A stretch of 64,000 nucleotides of DNA from NCBI GenBank assembly GCA_964537035.1, contig CAZIAK010000005.1:1-64000 (forward strand). The letters are read 5' to 3'. Below, piece by piece: positions 9,001-17,200 of the stretch. Numbering within the stretch: position 1 is the first letter of the stretch; each line of letters opens with the position of its first letter. The position numbers and the translations under genes were made by a program. The DNA comes from CAZIAK01 sp964537035 (lineage in GTDB: Bacteria > Planctomycetota > B15-G4). Under the pieces are notes generated by a model that was not told the origin of the DNA, made no database searches, and was given only the letters and a program-made list of their open reading frames with translations.

Positions 9001-11532
9001 ATGGCCGCTCCCGGATCCCAGCGACGTCGATCCCTCGTGCCGGTGCTGGCCGCCCTGGCCCTCCTGCCCCTGGCCCTGCTCTGGCCAGCCCTGGTGGGCG
9101 ACAGAGCCCTGGTGGGCCTGCACACAGGGGCCCTCTCGCCCTGGAGCGCCGAGCTGTCCCCCGAGCTGCTGGCCCAGGTGCAGGCAGACTCGATCCCCCT
9201 GGCGGCAGACAAGACGATCCAGTTTCAGCCCCTGCTGGCGGCCAGCCTACAACGGCTGAGCCAGGGCCAGGCGCCGCTCTGGAACCCCCACAATCTGGGC
9301 GGCGTGCCCCTGCTGGCCCAGGCTTTTCAGGGCGCTCTCTACCCGCCAGCGTGGCTGGCCACCGTGCTCAGCTGGCCTCGGGCCTTCGGCTGGATCGCCT
9401 GGCTTCAGGGTGCCCTGGCGGGGATCTTCGCCGCCATGCTCCTGGCCGAACTGGGGGTCGGGCGCCGAGCTGCGTTCCTGGGCGGCACGACCTACATGCT
9501 CTGCGGATACCTGTCGGTGCGCTGGCACTGGTATCAGATCCACGGCTGCTCCATGACCTTGCCCCTGGCCATGTGGGGCATCCAGCGGCTCTTTCGGCCG
9601 GGGCTGGCAGAGCAACCCAGGACTCGCTGGATGGCTCTCGCGGCCACCACGGTGGCCGTGGCCTTCGCCCTGCTCTCAGGCTGGATGCAGGGCGCGGTGC
9701 ACCTCGTCTACATCGGCGCGGTGTGGGTGGTGGTGCGCACCGTAGGCGGCCTGCGCGAGGGCCGCACCCGTGAGACCTGGCTGGCGGCCGCTCACTGCCT
9801 GATGGCCCTGGTGCTGGGCATCGCCCTGGCCATGCCTCAGCTGGGACCGACCCTCGAGTACGTGGCCAGCGGTGCCTCCGCTCGCTCGGTCGAGCCCCCC
9901 GAGGTCGTGGCCAGCGTGGCCATGAACCCGGTCAAGCTGGCCAACCTGGTGGCCCCTGATCTCTTCGGACATCCCCGAGATCTGGCCCGCCACGAGCTGC
10001 CCCACCTGCGCTCCCGAGGCGCCCTGGGCCAGGCCCTGCTCGACGGCGGCGACAACGACAACTTCGTGGAGAGCGCGTCCACCATCGGCATCGTGGCCCT
10101 GCTGCTGGCGCTCATGGGCGCCACCTGCGCCCGCCCTGGTCGAGGCCTGGGAGTGGGTCTGGTCGTGGCTGGCTTGCTCCTGGCCCTGGACACCCCCCTG
10201 CTCCTGCTCGTGGCCCGGCTGCCAGGCCTGGCCTCCGGCGACCCGCAGCGCTTCTTGCTGCTGTCGTCCTTCGGCGGCTCGATCCTGGCAGCCCTGGGCC
10301 TGCAACGCCTGCTCAAGAGGGGGACGCCCCGCTGGTTCGTGGTCCTGGCCATCCTCGCCACGGTGATCGCCGGGGCGCTCAGCCTGTGGGCCTTTCGCCT
10401 CACCCCCGCGACCTTCACCGAGCGACTCGCCGATGGCCTGGCCCTGCACACCGGCCTGCCCCGTGGGGAGATCGTGGCCCACAGCGCAGACCTTGGCCTC
10501 GACCTGGAGCTGCTGCGCTCGTCGCTCATGCGCCTGACCGCCATGCTGGCCCTGGCCTGGCTGGCCCTCCTCGTCGCCCGGCGCCAGCGCTGGCTGGGTG
10601 TGGGAGCGCTGCTGCTGCTGGCGGTGAGCGACCAGTCGCTGACCGGCTGGCGCAACGCCTTCACCGTCCCCCTGGAGCGGCTGTTCGAGGCGCCGCCGGG
10701 GTTGGAGCAGCTGCTCGATGACGACGGTGGCCGACTGGTGCGCTGCTTCCCGGAGGGCATGGTGCCACCGGTGGCCGCCCCCCTGCCCCCGAACACCGGG
10801 CTGCCCTTCGGCATCCACGACCTGGGCGGCTACTGGGCCCTGGCGCCGAGGCGCATCATCGACGTCTTCGAAGGACTGGAACCGGGCAGCACCGGCGGCG
10901 GCCTGGGCCAGCTGGGCTTCTCCGACCCGGCCATGATGGAGCACCCAGCCCTCGACCTGCTGAGTGTGACCCGGGTGCTGACGGCCACCCCCATCGAGGG
11001 CCACGGCCTGACGAGCATGGGCCAGGTTGGCGACGCCTGGCTCTACAGGCGCCCCAGCGCCCGCCCCCGGGCCTGGTTCACCACGGCCAGAGCCGTCGAG
11101 AGCCCCGACCAGGCCCTGGCCGCCCTGCTGGACACCACCGCCGACCCCGCAGGCCCTGCCCCCCTCGAGCCCTTCGACGGCCAGGTCCCCAAGACCCAGC
11201 CCGGCCTGCTCCCAGGCACCCCCACCCCCCAGGTCACCCTCATCGAGGACCTCCCAGAGGCCGTCACCCTCGCCGTCAACGCCCCCGCCGCTGGCATCGT
11301 CGTCCTGGCCGACAACTGGATGCCAGGCTGGACCGCCACCCTCAACGGCCAGCCCACGACCCTCTGGCCCGCCTGGCACACCCTCAGAGCCGTCGAGGTC
11401 CCCCCCGGCAGCCACCGGATCACCATGACCTACGACTCCCCAGCCTTCCGCCTGGGCTCGTGGATCAGCGCCACAGCCCTGGCAATCCTCCTGGCGATGG
11501 GCGCAGCAACCCTACGCCACCCCAGAACCTAG
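9001..11532 (+). CDS. YfhO-family multi-pass membrane protein (paralog 2)
   Basis: 843 residues from ATG 9001; a TTG at 8905 would extend it by 32 residues. The N-terminal region PLLALLWPALVGDRALVG-like helix, the loop WNPHNLGGVPLLAQAFQG and many membrane segments up to about residue 560 precede an outer domain. That domain ends with LADNWMPGWTATLNG and GSHRITMTYDSPAF, the YfhO C-terminal signature, and one last helix. It shares layout with the paralog at 49-2829 but only patchy identity. By family knowledge it is a sugar transferase using polyprenyl-linked donors at the outer face. A DPM-like GT2 lies convergently at 11879-12583, so each YfhO gene here has such a GT2 close by. Confidence 0.84.
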   Translation: MAAPGSQRRRSLVPVLAALALLPLALLWPALVGDRALVGLHTGALSPWSAELSPELLAQVQADSIPLAADKTIQFQPLLAASLQRLSQGQAPLWNPHNLGGVPLLAQAFQGALYPPAWLATVLSWPRAFGWIAWLQGALAGIFAAMLLAELGVGRRAAFLGGTTYMLCGYLSVRWHWYQIHGCSMTLPLAMWGIQRLFRPGLAEQPRTRWMALAATTVAVAFALLSGWMQGAVHLVYIGAVWVVVRTVGGLREGRTRETWLAAAHCLMALVLGIALAMPQLGPTLEYVASGASARSVEPPEVVASVAMNPVKLANLVAPDLFGHPRDLARHELPHLRSRGALGQALLDGGDNDNFVESASTIGIVALLLALMGATCARPGRGLGVGLVVAGLLLALDTPLLLLVARLPGLASGDPQRFLLLSSFGGSILAALGLQRLLKRGTPRWFVVLAILATVIAGALSLWAFRLTPATFTERLADGLALHTGLPRGEIVAHSADLGLDLELLRSSLMRLTAMLALAWLALLVARRQRWLGVGALLLLAVSDQSLTGWRNAFTVPLERLFEAPPGLEQLLDDDGGRLVRCFPEGMVPPVAAPLPPNTGLPFGIHDLGGYWALAPRRIIDVFEGLEPGSTGGGLGQLGFSDPAMMEHPALDLLSVTRVLTATPIEGHGLTSMGQVGDAWLYRRPSARPRAWFTTARAVESPDQALAALLDTTADPAGPAPLEPFDGQVPKTQPGLLPGTPTPQVTLIEDLPEAVTLAVNAPAAGIVVLADNWMPGWTATLNGQPTTLWPAWHTLRAVEVPPGSHRITMTYDSPAFRLGSWISATALAILLAMGAATLRHPRT

Positions 11533-11589
11533 CCCCGCTCCCAGACACGCCTCAGCCGTGCCGTTGCCGTCGCTGTTGGCACAACAATC

Positions 11590-11708
11590 GTTGCGTGAGG
11601 TGTGTCGTGGCAAGGCGCAGTGGTTCGCCTGAGCGGAGGCGTGGCCCCCGGCCACGTTGAGCATCAGGCGTGGCCGCTGCAACGCAGCCACGGCGCGCCT
11701 CACGCGAC
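11590..11708 (+). repeat. Structured 119-bp inverted-repeat element, copy 1
   Basis: Arms at 11590-11611 and 11687-11708 pair over all 22 positions as + strand RNA, with four G-U wobbles (positions 3, 12, 14 and 16 of the arm). On the - strand the same wobbles would be A-C mismatches, so + is the likely functional strand. Inside are a 7-bp hairpin (cgtggcc/ggccacg, loop ccc, near 11640-11656) and a 5-bp hairpin (ttcgc/gcgga). No run of T follows, so it is not a standard intrinsic terminator. Confidence 0.75.
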
Positions 11709-11738
11709 AGACCCAGTCACGCCATTCAGACAACAATC

Positions 11739-11857
11739 GTTGCGTGAGGTGCGTTGTGGCAAGGCGCAGCGGTCCGCTTGAGCGGAGGCGTGGCCCCCGG
11801 CCACGTTGAGCATCAAGCGTGGCCGCTGCAACGCAGCCACAGCGCGCCTCACGCAAC
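11739..11857 (+). repeat. Structured 119-bp inverted-repeat element, copy 2
   Basis: Arms at 11739-11760 and 11836-11857 pair over 22 positions with only two G-U wobbles. Relative to copy 1, arm position 17 changes from C (11606) to T (11755) while its partner changes from G (11692) to A (11841), a compensatory change that keeps the pair. The internal hairpins are retained (tccgc/gcgga here fully Watson-Crick). Likely a structured RNA or a mobile palindromic unit; no family recognised. Confidence 0.75.
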
Positions 11858-11878
11858 AGACCCCTGCAAGTTCTAGCC

Positions 11879-12583
11879 CTAGAACAAGTTGAACTTGATG
11901 ATGCACCAGAGGGCCTGAAAGCCGTCCTTGACGCCGATCTTCTTGCCCTCGGCGAAGTCACGGCCGAAGTAGCTGATGGGCACCTCATAGATGCGCACCT
12001 TCTGGCCGTTGAAGGACATGCGGGCGATCTTGGCGGTCATCTCGGGCTCGACGCCGAAGCGTTGGCTCTCGATCTCGATGCGCTCGATCACCTCGCGACG
12101 GAAGACCTTGTAGCAGGTCTCCATGTCGGTGAGGTTCAGGTTGGTGAGCATGTTGGAGAACAGGGTCAGGCCCTTGTTCACCACGTAATGCCAGAACAGG
12201 TGGCAGCGCTGGGCGCCTCCCCCGAGAAAACGGCTGCCGTAGACCACATCGGCCACACCGTCTTCGATGGGCTTGAGCAGGGCCGGGTAGTCGTCCGGGG
12301 TGTACTCAAGGTCGGCGTCCTGAATCAGGACCACATCGCCGGTGGCCTCGGCGAAACCTCGGCGCAGGGCCGAGCCCTTGCCGCCGTTGACCTCCTGGAA
12401 AAAGATCTTGATGCGCTCGTCGCCCTCTTGCTCGATCTCGCGCAGCACATCGCGGGTGCCATCGGTGCTGCCGTCATCGACCATGATCACCTCCTTGTCA
12501 AAGGGGGTGGCCAGCACACGATCAAGGATCGTGCGGACGGTCTGTCGTTCGTTGTAGACGGGGATGACGACGGAGAGCTTCAT
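11879..12583 (-). CDS. GT2 glycosyltransferase, DPM-like
   Basis: 234 residues. MKLSVVIPVYNERQTV, MVDDGSTDGT, IQDADLEYTP (metal site) and FGVEPEMTAKI define a polyprenyl-phosphate-sugar-synthase type GT2 without C-terminal helices. The start is ATG 12583 because the fold begins there; a frame extending to 12622 would run through the promoter described next. It is the last gene of the - strand GT run from 20498 but has its own apparent promoter. It converges with the second YfhO gene, its plausible partner. Donor and acceptor are unknown. Confidence 0.86.
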   Translation of the reverse strand: MKLSVVIPVYNERQTVRTILDRVLATPFDKEVIMVDDGSTDGTRDVLREIEQEGDERIKIFFQEVNGGKGSALRRGFAEATGDVVLIQDADLEYTPDDYPALLKPIEDGVADVVYGSRFLGGGAQRCHLFWHYVVNKGLTLFSNMLTNLNLTDMETCYKVFRREVIERIEIESQRFGVEPEMTAKIARMSFNGQKVRIYEVPISYFGRDFAEGKKIGVKDGFQALWCIIKFNLF

Positions 12584-12610
12584 GGATCCTTGGCAAGCGG
12601 GGCGTGCGGG

Positions 12611-12639
12611 ATTATTCGGCAACCCAGGGGGGCTTTCAA
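12611..12639 (-). promoter_or_regulatory. Strong sigma70-like promoter for the DPM-like GT2
   Basis: Read on the - strand: TTGAAA (12639-12634), a 17-base spacer, then AATAAT (12616-12611). This is close to consensus and the most AT-rich spot nearby. The transcription start would be near 12604, giving a leader of about 20 bases with aagga just before ATG 12583. It implies separate control from the upstream glycosyltransferase genes. Confidence 0.6.
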
Positions 12640-12691
12640 TAGAGACGATTCTGTGAAGGGGGGCAGAAGCCTGGAGACGAGGGGGCCCAAA

Positions 12692-13873
12692 TCAGCGATC
12701 CGAGGCCACCCGCGGGTCGATGACCACCTCGGTGGTGCCAAAGATCTCGTGCAGGTTGAAGGCCAGCATCAGGGCCCGAATCATGTGGGCGAACTCAGGG
12801 GCCTCTTCGACCGCCCAGAAGGGGATGCGCATGAGCTTCACGATCTCGCTGTCATCCCGCAGGCGGCGGGACTGGATGGCCTTGCGCTTGGCGTGCATGC
12901 CGTCGAGCAGCATGGTGAAGTCGTTCATGGCCAGCATGTCGGCCTTGGCCGGGGGCGGGATGCCCACGGAGCGCTTGTTGGCCCGCATTTTCAGGAAAAC
13001 CTCGTGCAGCCGGCCTTTGCCGCGGGCGTCCGAGGCGTCGATGCGGTAGCCCCGGTCGTCGAGCTGCAGCACGTAGCTCATGCGCTTCTGGTGCACGAGC
13101 ATGGCGGCGGGCAGCACCTTGTCGAGGATGGGCTCGCTGAAGTTCTTGTAGATCACCCACAGCGGGTTGCGCATCTGCAGCAGCCTGATCTTGTGCACGT
13201 CGATGCGCCGGCTGGTGCTCATGTGGTGGTGGTAGGCCACCGAGCTGGGCACGTACAGAATGCGATAGCCCAACACCCACAGCCGGAAGCCCAGGTCGAC
13301 GTCTTCGTAGTAGGCGAAGAAGTCCTCGTCGAGGCGCCCCACGTCTTCGTAGACGTCCCGGCGGATGGCCATGGAGCCACCGCAGGCGAAGAGAGTGTCG
13401 GCGGGCACGCGGTAGCGATCGATGTCCGGGTCGCCCATGCCCACCTGCCAGCCGATGCCATGAAAGTTCATGGCCGAGCCGCCGAAGTTGACCACGCTGC
13501 CATCCCACGAGAGCGTCATGGACGACGTGCACTCGGCCTCGCCCGTGCTGATCGGCGCCACCAGCTCGCGCAGCCACGAAGGCTCGACGCGCATGTCGGT
13601 GTTGAGCAGCACGACCACTTCGCCGTTGCTGGCCTCGATGCCCGCGTTCACTCCCCCGGCGAAGCCGTGGTTCTGGCGACACTGCACCACCCGGGCGTCC
13701 GGGGCGTGCTTGTCGAGCCATTGCAGCGAGCCATCAACCGACGCGTTGTCGACCATGATGATCTCGACCGCATCGGTCGGATAGTTCACCGCACGCAGCG
13801 ATTCGAAGAGGCGCTCGAAGTGGTGACGCCCGTTGAGGTTCACCAGGATGATCGAGACGGTGGGCATGGTCAT
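12692..13873 (-). CDS. GT2 glycosyltransferase (rhamnosyltransferase-like)
   Basis: 393 residues. VSIILVNLNGRHHFERL, VDNASVDGS, LLNTDMRVEPS (DxD-type metal site), YYEDVDLGFRLW (acidic catalytic region) and AYHHH are the usual order of motifs in COG1216-type GT2 enzymes acting on surface polysaccharides. About 100 residues after the GT-A core are not recognised. Its ATG overlaps the stop of the upstream GT2-GT4 fusion by 4 bp, so the two are probably coupled. Cytoplasmic; the sugar is not predictable. Confidence 0.85.
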   Translation of the reverse strand: MTMPTVSIILVNLNGRHHFERLFESLRAVNYPTDAVEIIMVDNASVDGSLQWLDKHAPDARVVQCRQNHGFAGGVNAGIEASNGEVVVLLNTDMRVEPSWLRELVAPISTGEAECTSSMTLSWDGSVVNFGGSAMNFHGIGWQVGMGDPDIDRYRVPADTLFACGGSMAIRRDVYEDVGRLDEDFFAYYEDVDLGFRLWVLGYRILYVPSSVAYHHHMSTSRRIDVHKIRLLQMRNPLWVIYKNFSEPILDKVLPAAMLVHQKRMSYVLQLDDRGYRIDASDARGKGRLHEVFLKMRANKRSVGIPPPAKADMLAMNDFTMLLDGMHAKRKAIQSRRLRDDSEIVKLMRIPFWAVEEAPEFAHMIRALMLAFNLHEIFGTTEVVIDPRVASDR

Positions 13874-16260
13874 GAGCCCACCCCCGCGGTCTGGGGTTGG
13901 CGCTCAGCCACGGGCTGCCCGTGCCCCGAGATCAGCTGGCGGTAGCGCCACTCGGCCTCCTGGGCCTCGTCGTCATCGGTCTTGATCGGCGGCACGGCGG
14001 CGGCGAGACGCGGCCCCAGGGCAGGATCGTCGACCAGGCGCTGCAGAGCGGCGCGGAGTGCGGTCGCACATCCGGTCTGAAACAGGAGGCCGTTCACGTC
14101 GTGGTCGATTCCTTCGGCGATGCCCGCGATGTCGCTGCCCACCACGGGCGTACCGGCCAGTTGCGCCTCGCGAACGGTGAGACCATACGCCTCTTTCCAG
14201 AGGGAGGGAACGACCAGCACGTCGAGCTTGCCATGGAGGGTTCCCAGCTCGTCATGGGTGAAGCGCCCGTGAAAATGGATGCTCTCGCCGCCGATGCGCC
14301 GGGCCCGGGCCACCTCGCCCTGAATGACCTCTCTCACCGCCGGATCGTTGCCGCCGCTGTCATCGCCATGCACGTGCAACTGGGCTACGTCTGGCCCCAT
14401 GGCGGCCACGGCCTCGGCCAGGACGCACAGGCCCTTGTACCAGACCAGACTGCCCACGAAGCCCACGGCCAGGGGGGCGCCCGGCTCTCGAGTGCGGCGC
14501 ACGGGCGGGCCGTCCTTCAGCCAGGTGGTGTCCATGCCATAGGCGCTCAGGGAGATCCGTTCGGGGGGGATGCCCAGGCCGATCATCGACGTCTTCAGGG
14601 TCTGCGAAGGCACCACCAAGGCGTCTGCTCGGAGCAGCACGTCGCGCATCCAGCCTTCGCGTCTGACCAACGAGGCCGTGTCCTCGCGGCTCTTGGACCA
14701 GCCCGGCGGATGGGCAGGCACGGTCTGCGGCACACGTCGCGCCCACCTGGCCGGGAGCCGCCCCGCCAGGCGATCGATCAGGGTCAGGGGGCCGATCATC
14801 GCTGGCTTGTCCTTCACGCAGGCGGCGCAGCCCAGGCCCGGGGGCGGCGCATCGCAGTTGCTCTGGTCGGGGCGGATCATCTGCACCTTGGGGCAGCGGG
14901 GCCAGAAGTCGCTCACCTCGACCAAGCTCGGCACGCCCGCCACGCGACAACGAGCCACGATGCCCGTCGAGAGGTGGATCATGTGCTGGATGTGCACCAC
15001 ATCGGGGCTCTCTTCGGCGAGCACCTGATCGAAGGCTGCCTCGGCGGGGCGAAAACGGTAGGTCTCGTCGACACCGGAGAAGGCCAGGTGGTTCACGAAG
15101 CGGTGCACCTTGAAGCCGTCGAACTCACTCACGTGCAGGCTGCGGTCGTCCTCGTCGGCGGTGCCCGGTGTGCGCACGAAGAAGACGACTTCGTGCCCCC
15201 GGCGGCGCAGGGCCCGGGCGAGTGTCAGCGAGAGCACTTCGACCCCGGCCCACGAATCGGGCGGGAAACCGTGCACAACCATGAGGACTGTCAGCGGCCG
15301 CTCGGCGGGCAAGGGCACGGGCACGGGGAGCGCTGGCAAGGCCTGGCGCCGCACCGAACGGCTGCCCCGCCAGAAGCCCAAGAACTCGGCGAAGTGGTAG
15401 ATCGGCGAGAGGGCCGACCAGCGCAGGCGCTCCAGCGCCCCCAGGCCAGCGTGGGCCAGGTAGCGCCTATCGTCGGCCCAGGAGCGGGCTGTCATGATGA
15501 ACACGTGGTTCAGCTTCTCGATGCACGTCCGCCCGAGAAAGCGCTCGTTCATCTGCGCGTCGACGAAGGTGCGGGCGTAGACGGTGGAGGCTTCGTACTC
15601 GTGGCTGTGCAGCACCTCGGAGGCGGGCTCGAAGACCAGCCGCCAGCCCGCCTCGAGCGCGGCCCTGGCGAACTTGATGTCCTCGCCAAACATGCCCCGC
15701 ACAAAGGGCATGCGCTCCCACACCGAGCGGCGAATACAGCTGGACACGTCGTTGAAGTTGCAGCGCACCCGGCGGCTGTGGGGGTCGAGCGCGGCCCACT
15801 CAGCGGCAGAACCCCAGTGGGCCTCGATGCGCTGATCGCCGTAGCAGAGGTCGCCCTGGCAGCCCCGCTTCACCAGCGGGCCGGCGTCGGGACGGGGCAG
15901 GATGCGACTGAACGCGCCAGCCACCTCCGGGTCCGCCAAGGGCGCCACCAGGTCAGCCAGCCAGCGGTCCCCCACGGGCTCGGCGTCTTGCACGAGAAAC
16001 ACGATCAGCTCGCCGCTGGTCATGCCTGCACCCAGGTTGCGCGTGTCCCCGTGATCGAAGGCGGCCGGGGCGATCTTGTGCAAGCGCACGGACGGCCTCG
16101 CGGCGATGTCGTCCAGGGTGCCGTCGCTGCTGCCCGAGTCGACCACCAATACCTCGACCACGCCCGGGTAGTCTTGCCTCAAGACGCCGTCGAGACAGCC
16201 AGCCACCGTGGGCCGACCGTTCTTCGCGGGGATGACCACAGACACCGAGGGCGCGCTCAT
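13870..16260 (-). CDS. Bifunctional GT2-GT4 fusion glycosyltransferase
   Basis: 796 residues with two full enzymes in one chain. Residues 1-330 are a GT2 domain (VSVVIPAKNGRPTV, VDSGSSDGT, FDHGDTRNLGA, FLVQDAEPVGD, FGEDIKFARAALEAGW). Residues 360-790 are a GT-B, GT4 domain (VLMVVHGFPPDSWAGVE, GFVGSLVWYKGLCVL, VVPSLWKEAYGLTVREAQ with the E-x7-E region). The GT4 part carries DFWPRCP and a Cys4 set (C-x12-C-x8-C-x2-C) shared with the other GT4 genes here. The start is ATG 16260, overlapping the upstream GT2 stop by 4 bp; a longer frame exists upstream but is not protein-like. It presumably adds two successive sugars to the same growing glycan. Confidence 0.86.
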   Translation of the reverse strand: MSAPSVSVVIPAKNGRPTVAGCLDGVLRQDYPGVVEVLVVDSGSSDGTLDDIAARPSVRLHKIAPAAFDHGDTRNLGAGMTSGELIVFLVQDAEPVGDRWLADLVAPLADPEVAGAFSRILPRPDAGPLVKRGCQGDLCYGDQRIEAHWGSAAEWAALDPHSRRVRCNFNDVSSCIRRSVWERMPFVRGMFGEDIKFARAALEAGWRLVFEPASEVLHSHEYEASTVYARTFVDAQMNERFLGRTCIEKLNHVFIMTARSWADDRRYLAHAGLGALERLRWSALSPIYHFAEFLGFWRGSRSVRRQALPALPVPVPLPAERPLTVLMVVHGFPPDSWAGVEVLSLTLARALRRRGHEVVFFVRTPGTADEDDRSLHVSEFDGFKVHRFVNHLAFSGVDETYRFRPAEAAFDQVLAEESPDVVHIQHMIHLSTGIVARCRVAGVPSLVEVSDFWPRCPKVQMIRPDQSNCDAPPPGLGCAACVKDKPAMIGPLTLIDRLAGRLPARWARRVPQTVPAHPPGWSKSREDTASLVRREGWMRDVLLRADALVVPSQTLKTSMIGLGIPPERISLSAYGMDTTWLKDGPPVRRTREPGAPLAVGFVGSLVWYKGLCVLAEAVAAMGPDVAQLHVHGDDSGGNDPAVREVIQGEVARARRIGGESIHFHGRFTHDELGTLHGKLDVLVVPSLWKEAYGLTVREAQLAGTPVVGSDIAGIAEGIDHDVNGLLFQTGCATALRAALQRLVDDPALGPRLAAAVPPIKTDDDEAQEAEWRYRQLISGHGQPVAERQPQTAGVGS

Positions 16261-17192
16261 GCGGCCAGCTCTTCTGGGCGGGGGAGCTGACGTCGTTCGG
16301 GCAACGCACCCAGGTGGCCCTTGCTGCCCCGCCATTGAGCCACCGCCTGGGCCCAGCGCAGACGCGACGAGTCGCCCAGCAATCCAGGCGCTCCCCACTC
16401 TCCGTTGGCGATCAACCAGCGACGATCGGCCAACACCCCGGCCACGTAGCCCTTGGCCAGCTGCACCAGGCTCGGCCGCACGGCGAGGCCGAAGCGCTCG
16501 CGAAAGAAGCGAGCGTCGGTCTCGTAGCGCTCGGCTGCCAGGGCCGGGTCGTACTCGTGGCCGTGGCGCACCACGGCCTCGGGTTCGTGGGCAAGGGCCC
16601 AGCCAGCGGTCAGCAGGTCGAAGGCCAGCAGGGTGTCCTCGCCGAACGCCGCCTGGCGATAGCCACCCGGACGAAAGAGCGGGCCACGCACGGCGCAGGC
16701 GATGCTGTCGAGCAACAGCAGCGAGCGCCACTGTCGGGGCGAGAGGCCGCTCAGCTCACTCGCAGGGAGGGGCCCCGTGCGCCGAGGTGCGTCGCTGGCC
16801 ATGGGCGAGCGGGCGACTGTGGCCCGGGTCAGGGGTGAGGCGTTGCGGGGAGCCCGTTGTCGCGCCGTGGCCGCCCCCACTCCCTGCTGCAGGGCGGCCG
16901 ACGCCAGCAGCTCCAGGCAGTCGTCTCCCTCGGGGATCGCGTCTTGCACGAGAAAAACGATGGCGTCCACGTCGGGCAGGGCAGCAGCCCCTTGGTTGCG
17001 GGTCAGGCCATGGTCGAAGTCTGCCCCATCGATGGTGAGCACATGGGCGCCAGCGCGTGCGGCCACCTGCTCGCTGCCGTCACTGCTGCCCGAGTCGATG
17101 ACCACCAGCGCATCAATCGGCGGACGCTGGCTGGCCAAAGCCGCCAGGCAGCGCTCGAAGCGCCGGCCGCCGTTGAGCGTCGGCACGACCAC
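16257..17192 (-). CDS. GT2 glycosyltransferase (rhamnosyltransferase-like)
   Basis: 311 residues. VVPTLNGGRRFERC, IDSGSSDGS, FDHGLTRNQGA, VFLVQDAIPEGDD and FGEDTLLAFDLLTAGW match the same GT2 subgroup as the N-terminal half of the downstream fusion gene. The FDHGxTRNxGA motif is common in rhamnosyltransferases. There is no ATG: the frame opens after a TGA and the first plausible start is GTG 17192 (or GTG 17186), 8 bp after the upstream stop. It overlaps the fusion gene by 4 bp. Confidence 0.82.
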   Translation of the reverse strand: MVVPTLNGGRRFERCLAALASQRPPIDALVVIDSGSSDGSEQVAARAGAHVLTIDGADFDHGLTRNQGAAALPDVDAIVFLVQDAIPEGDDCLELLASAALQQGVGAATARQRAPRNASPLTRATVARSPMASDAPRRTGPLPASELSGLSPRQWRSLLLLDSIACAVRGPLFRPGGYRQAAFGEDTLLAFDLLTAGWALAHEPEAVVRHGHEYDPALAAERYETDARFFRERFGLAVRPSLVQLAKGYVAGVLADRRWLIANGEWGAPGLLGDSSRLRWAQAVAQWRGSKGHLGALPERRQLPRPEELAA

Positions 17193-17200
17193 ACCCTTGC

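Larger units (their letters stand above)
11533..11878. other. Convergent intergenic region occupied by a duplicated structured element
   Basis: 346 bp between the stops of the YfhO gene and the convergent GT2. No credible protein is encoded: the frames through it are repeat-derived. Nearly all of it is two direct copies of a 134-bp sequence (11581-11714 and 11730-11863, period 149). The copies differ at 8 positions, all transitions. The remaining 48 bp after the YfhO stop show no feature that I recognise. Confidence 0.8.

Noticed and set aside
11581..11863. CRISPR array or protein-coding gene in the duplicated region
   Set aside because: Only two long copies with no spacers of uniform length; open frames inside do not keep sequence between copies and are explained by the repeat.
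13897..16290. A long open frame on the + strand opposite the fusion glycosyltransferase (also 11819-13945 + and 9676-11415 -)
   Set aside because: These are by-products of high GC in the antisense frame. The real genes on the other strand have family motifs in order; the antisense translations are His/Gly/Gln-rich without motifs.
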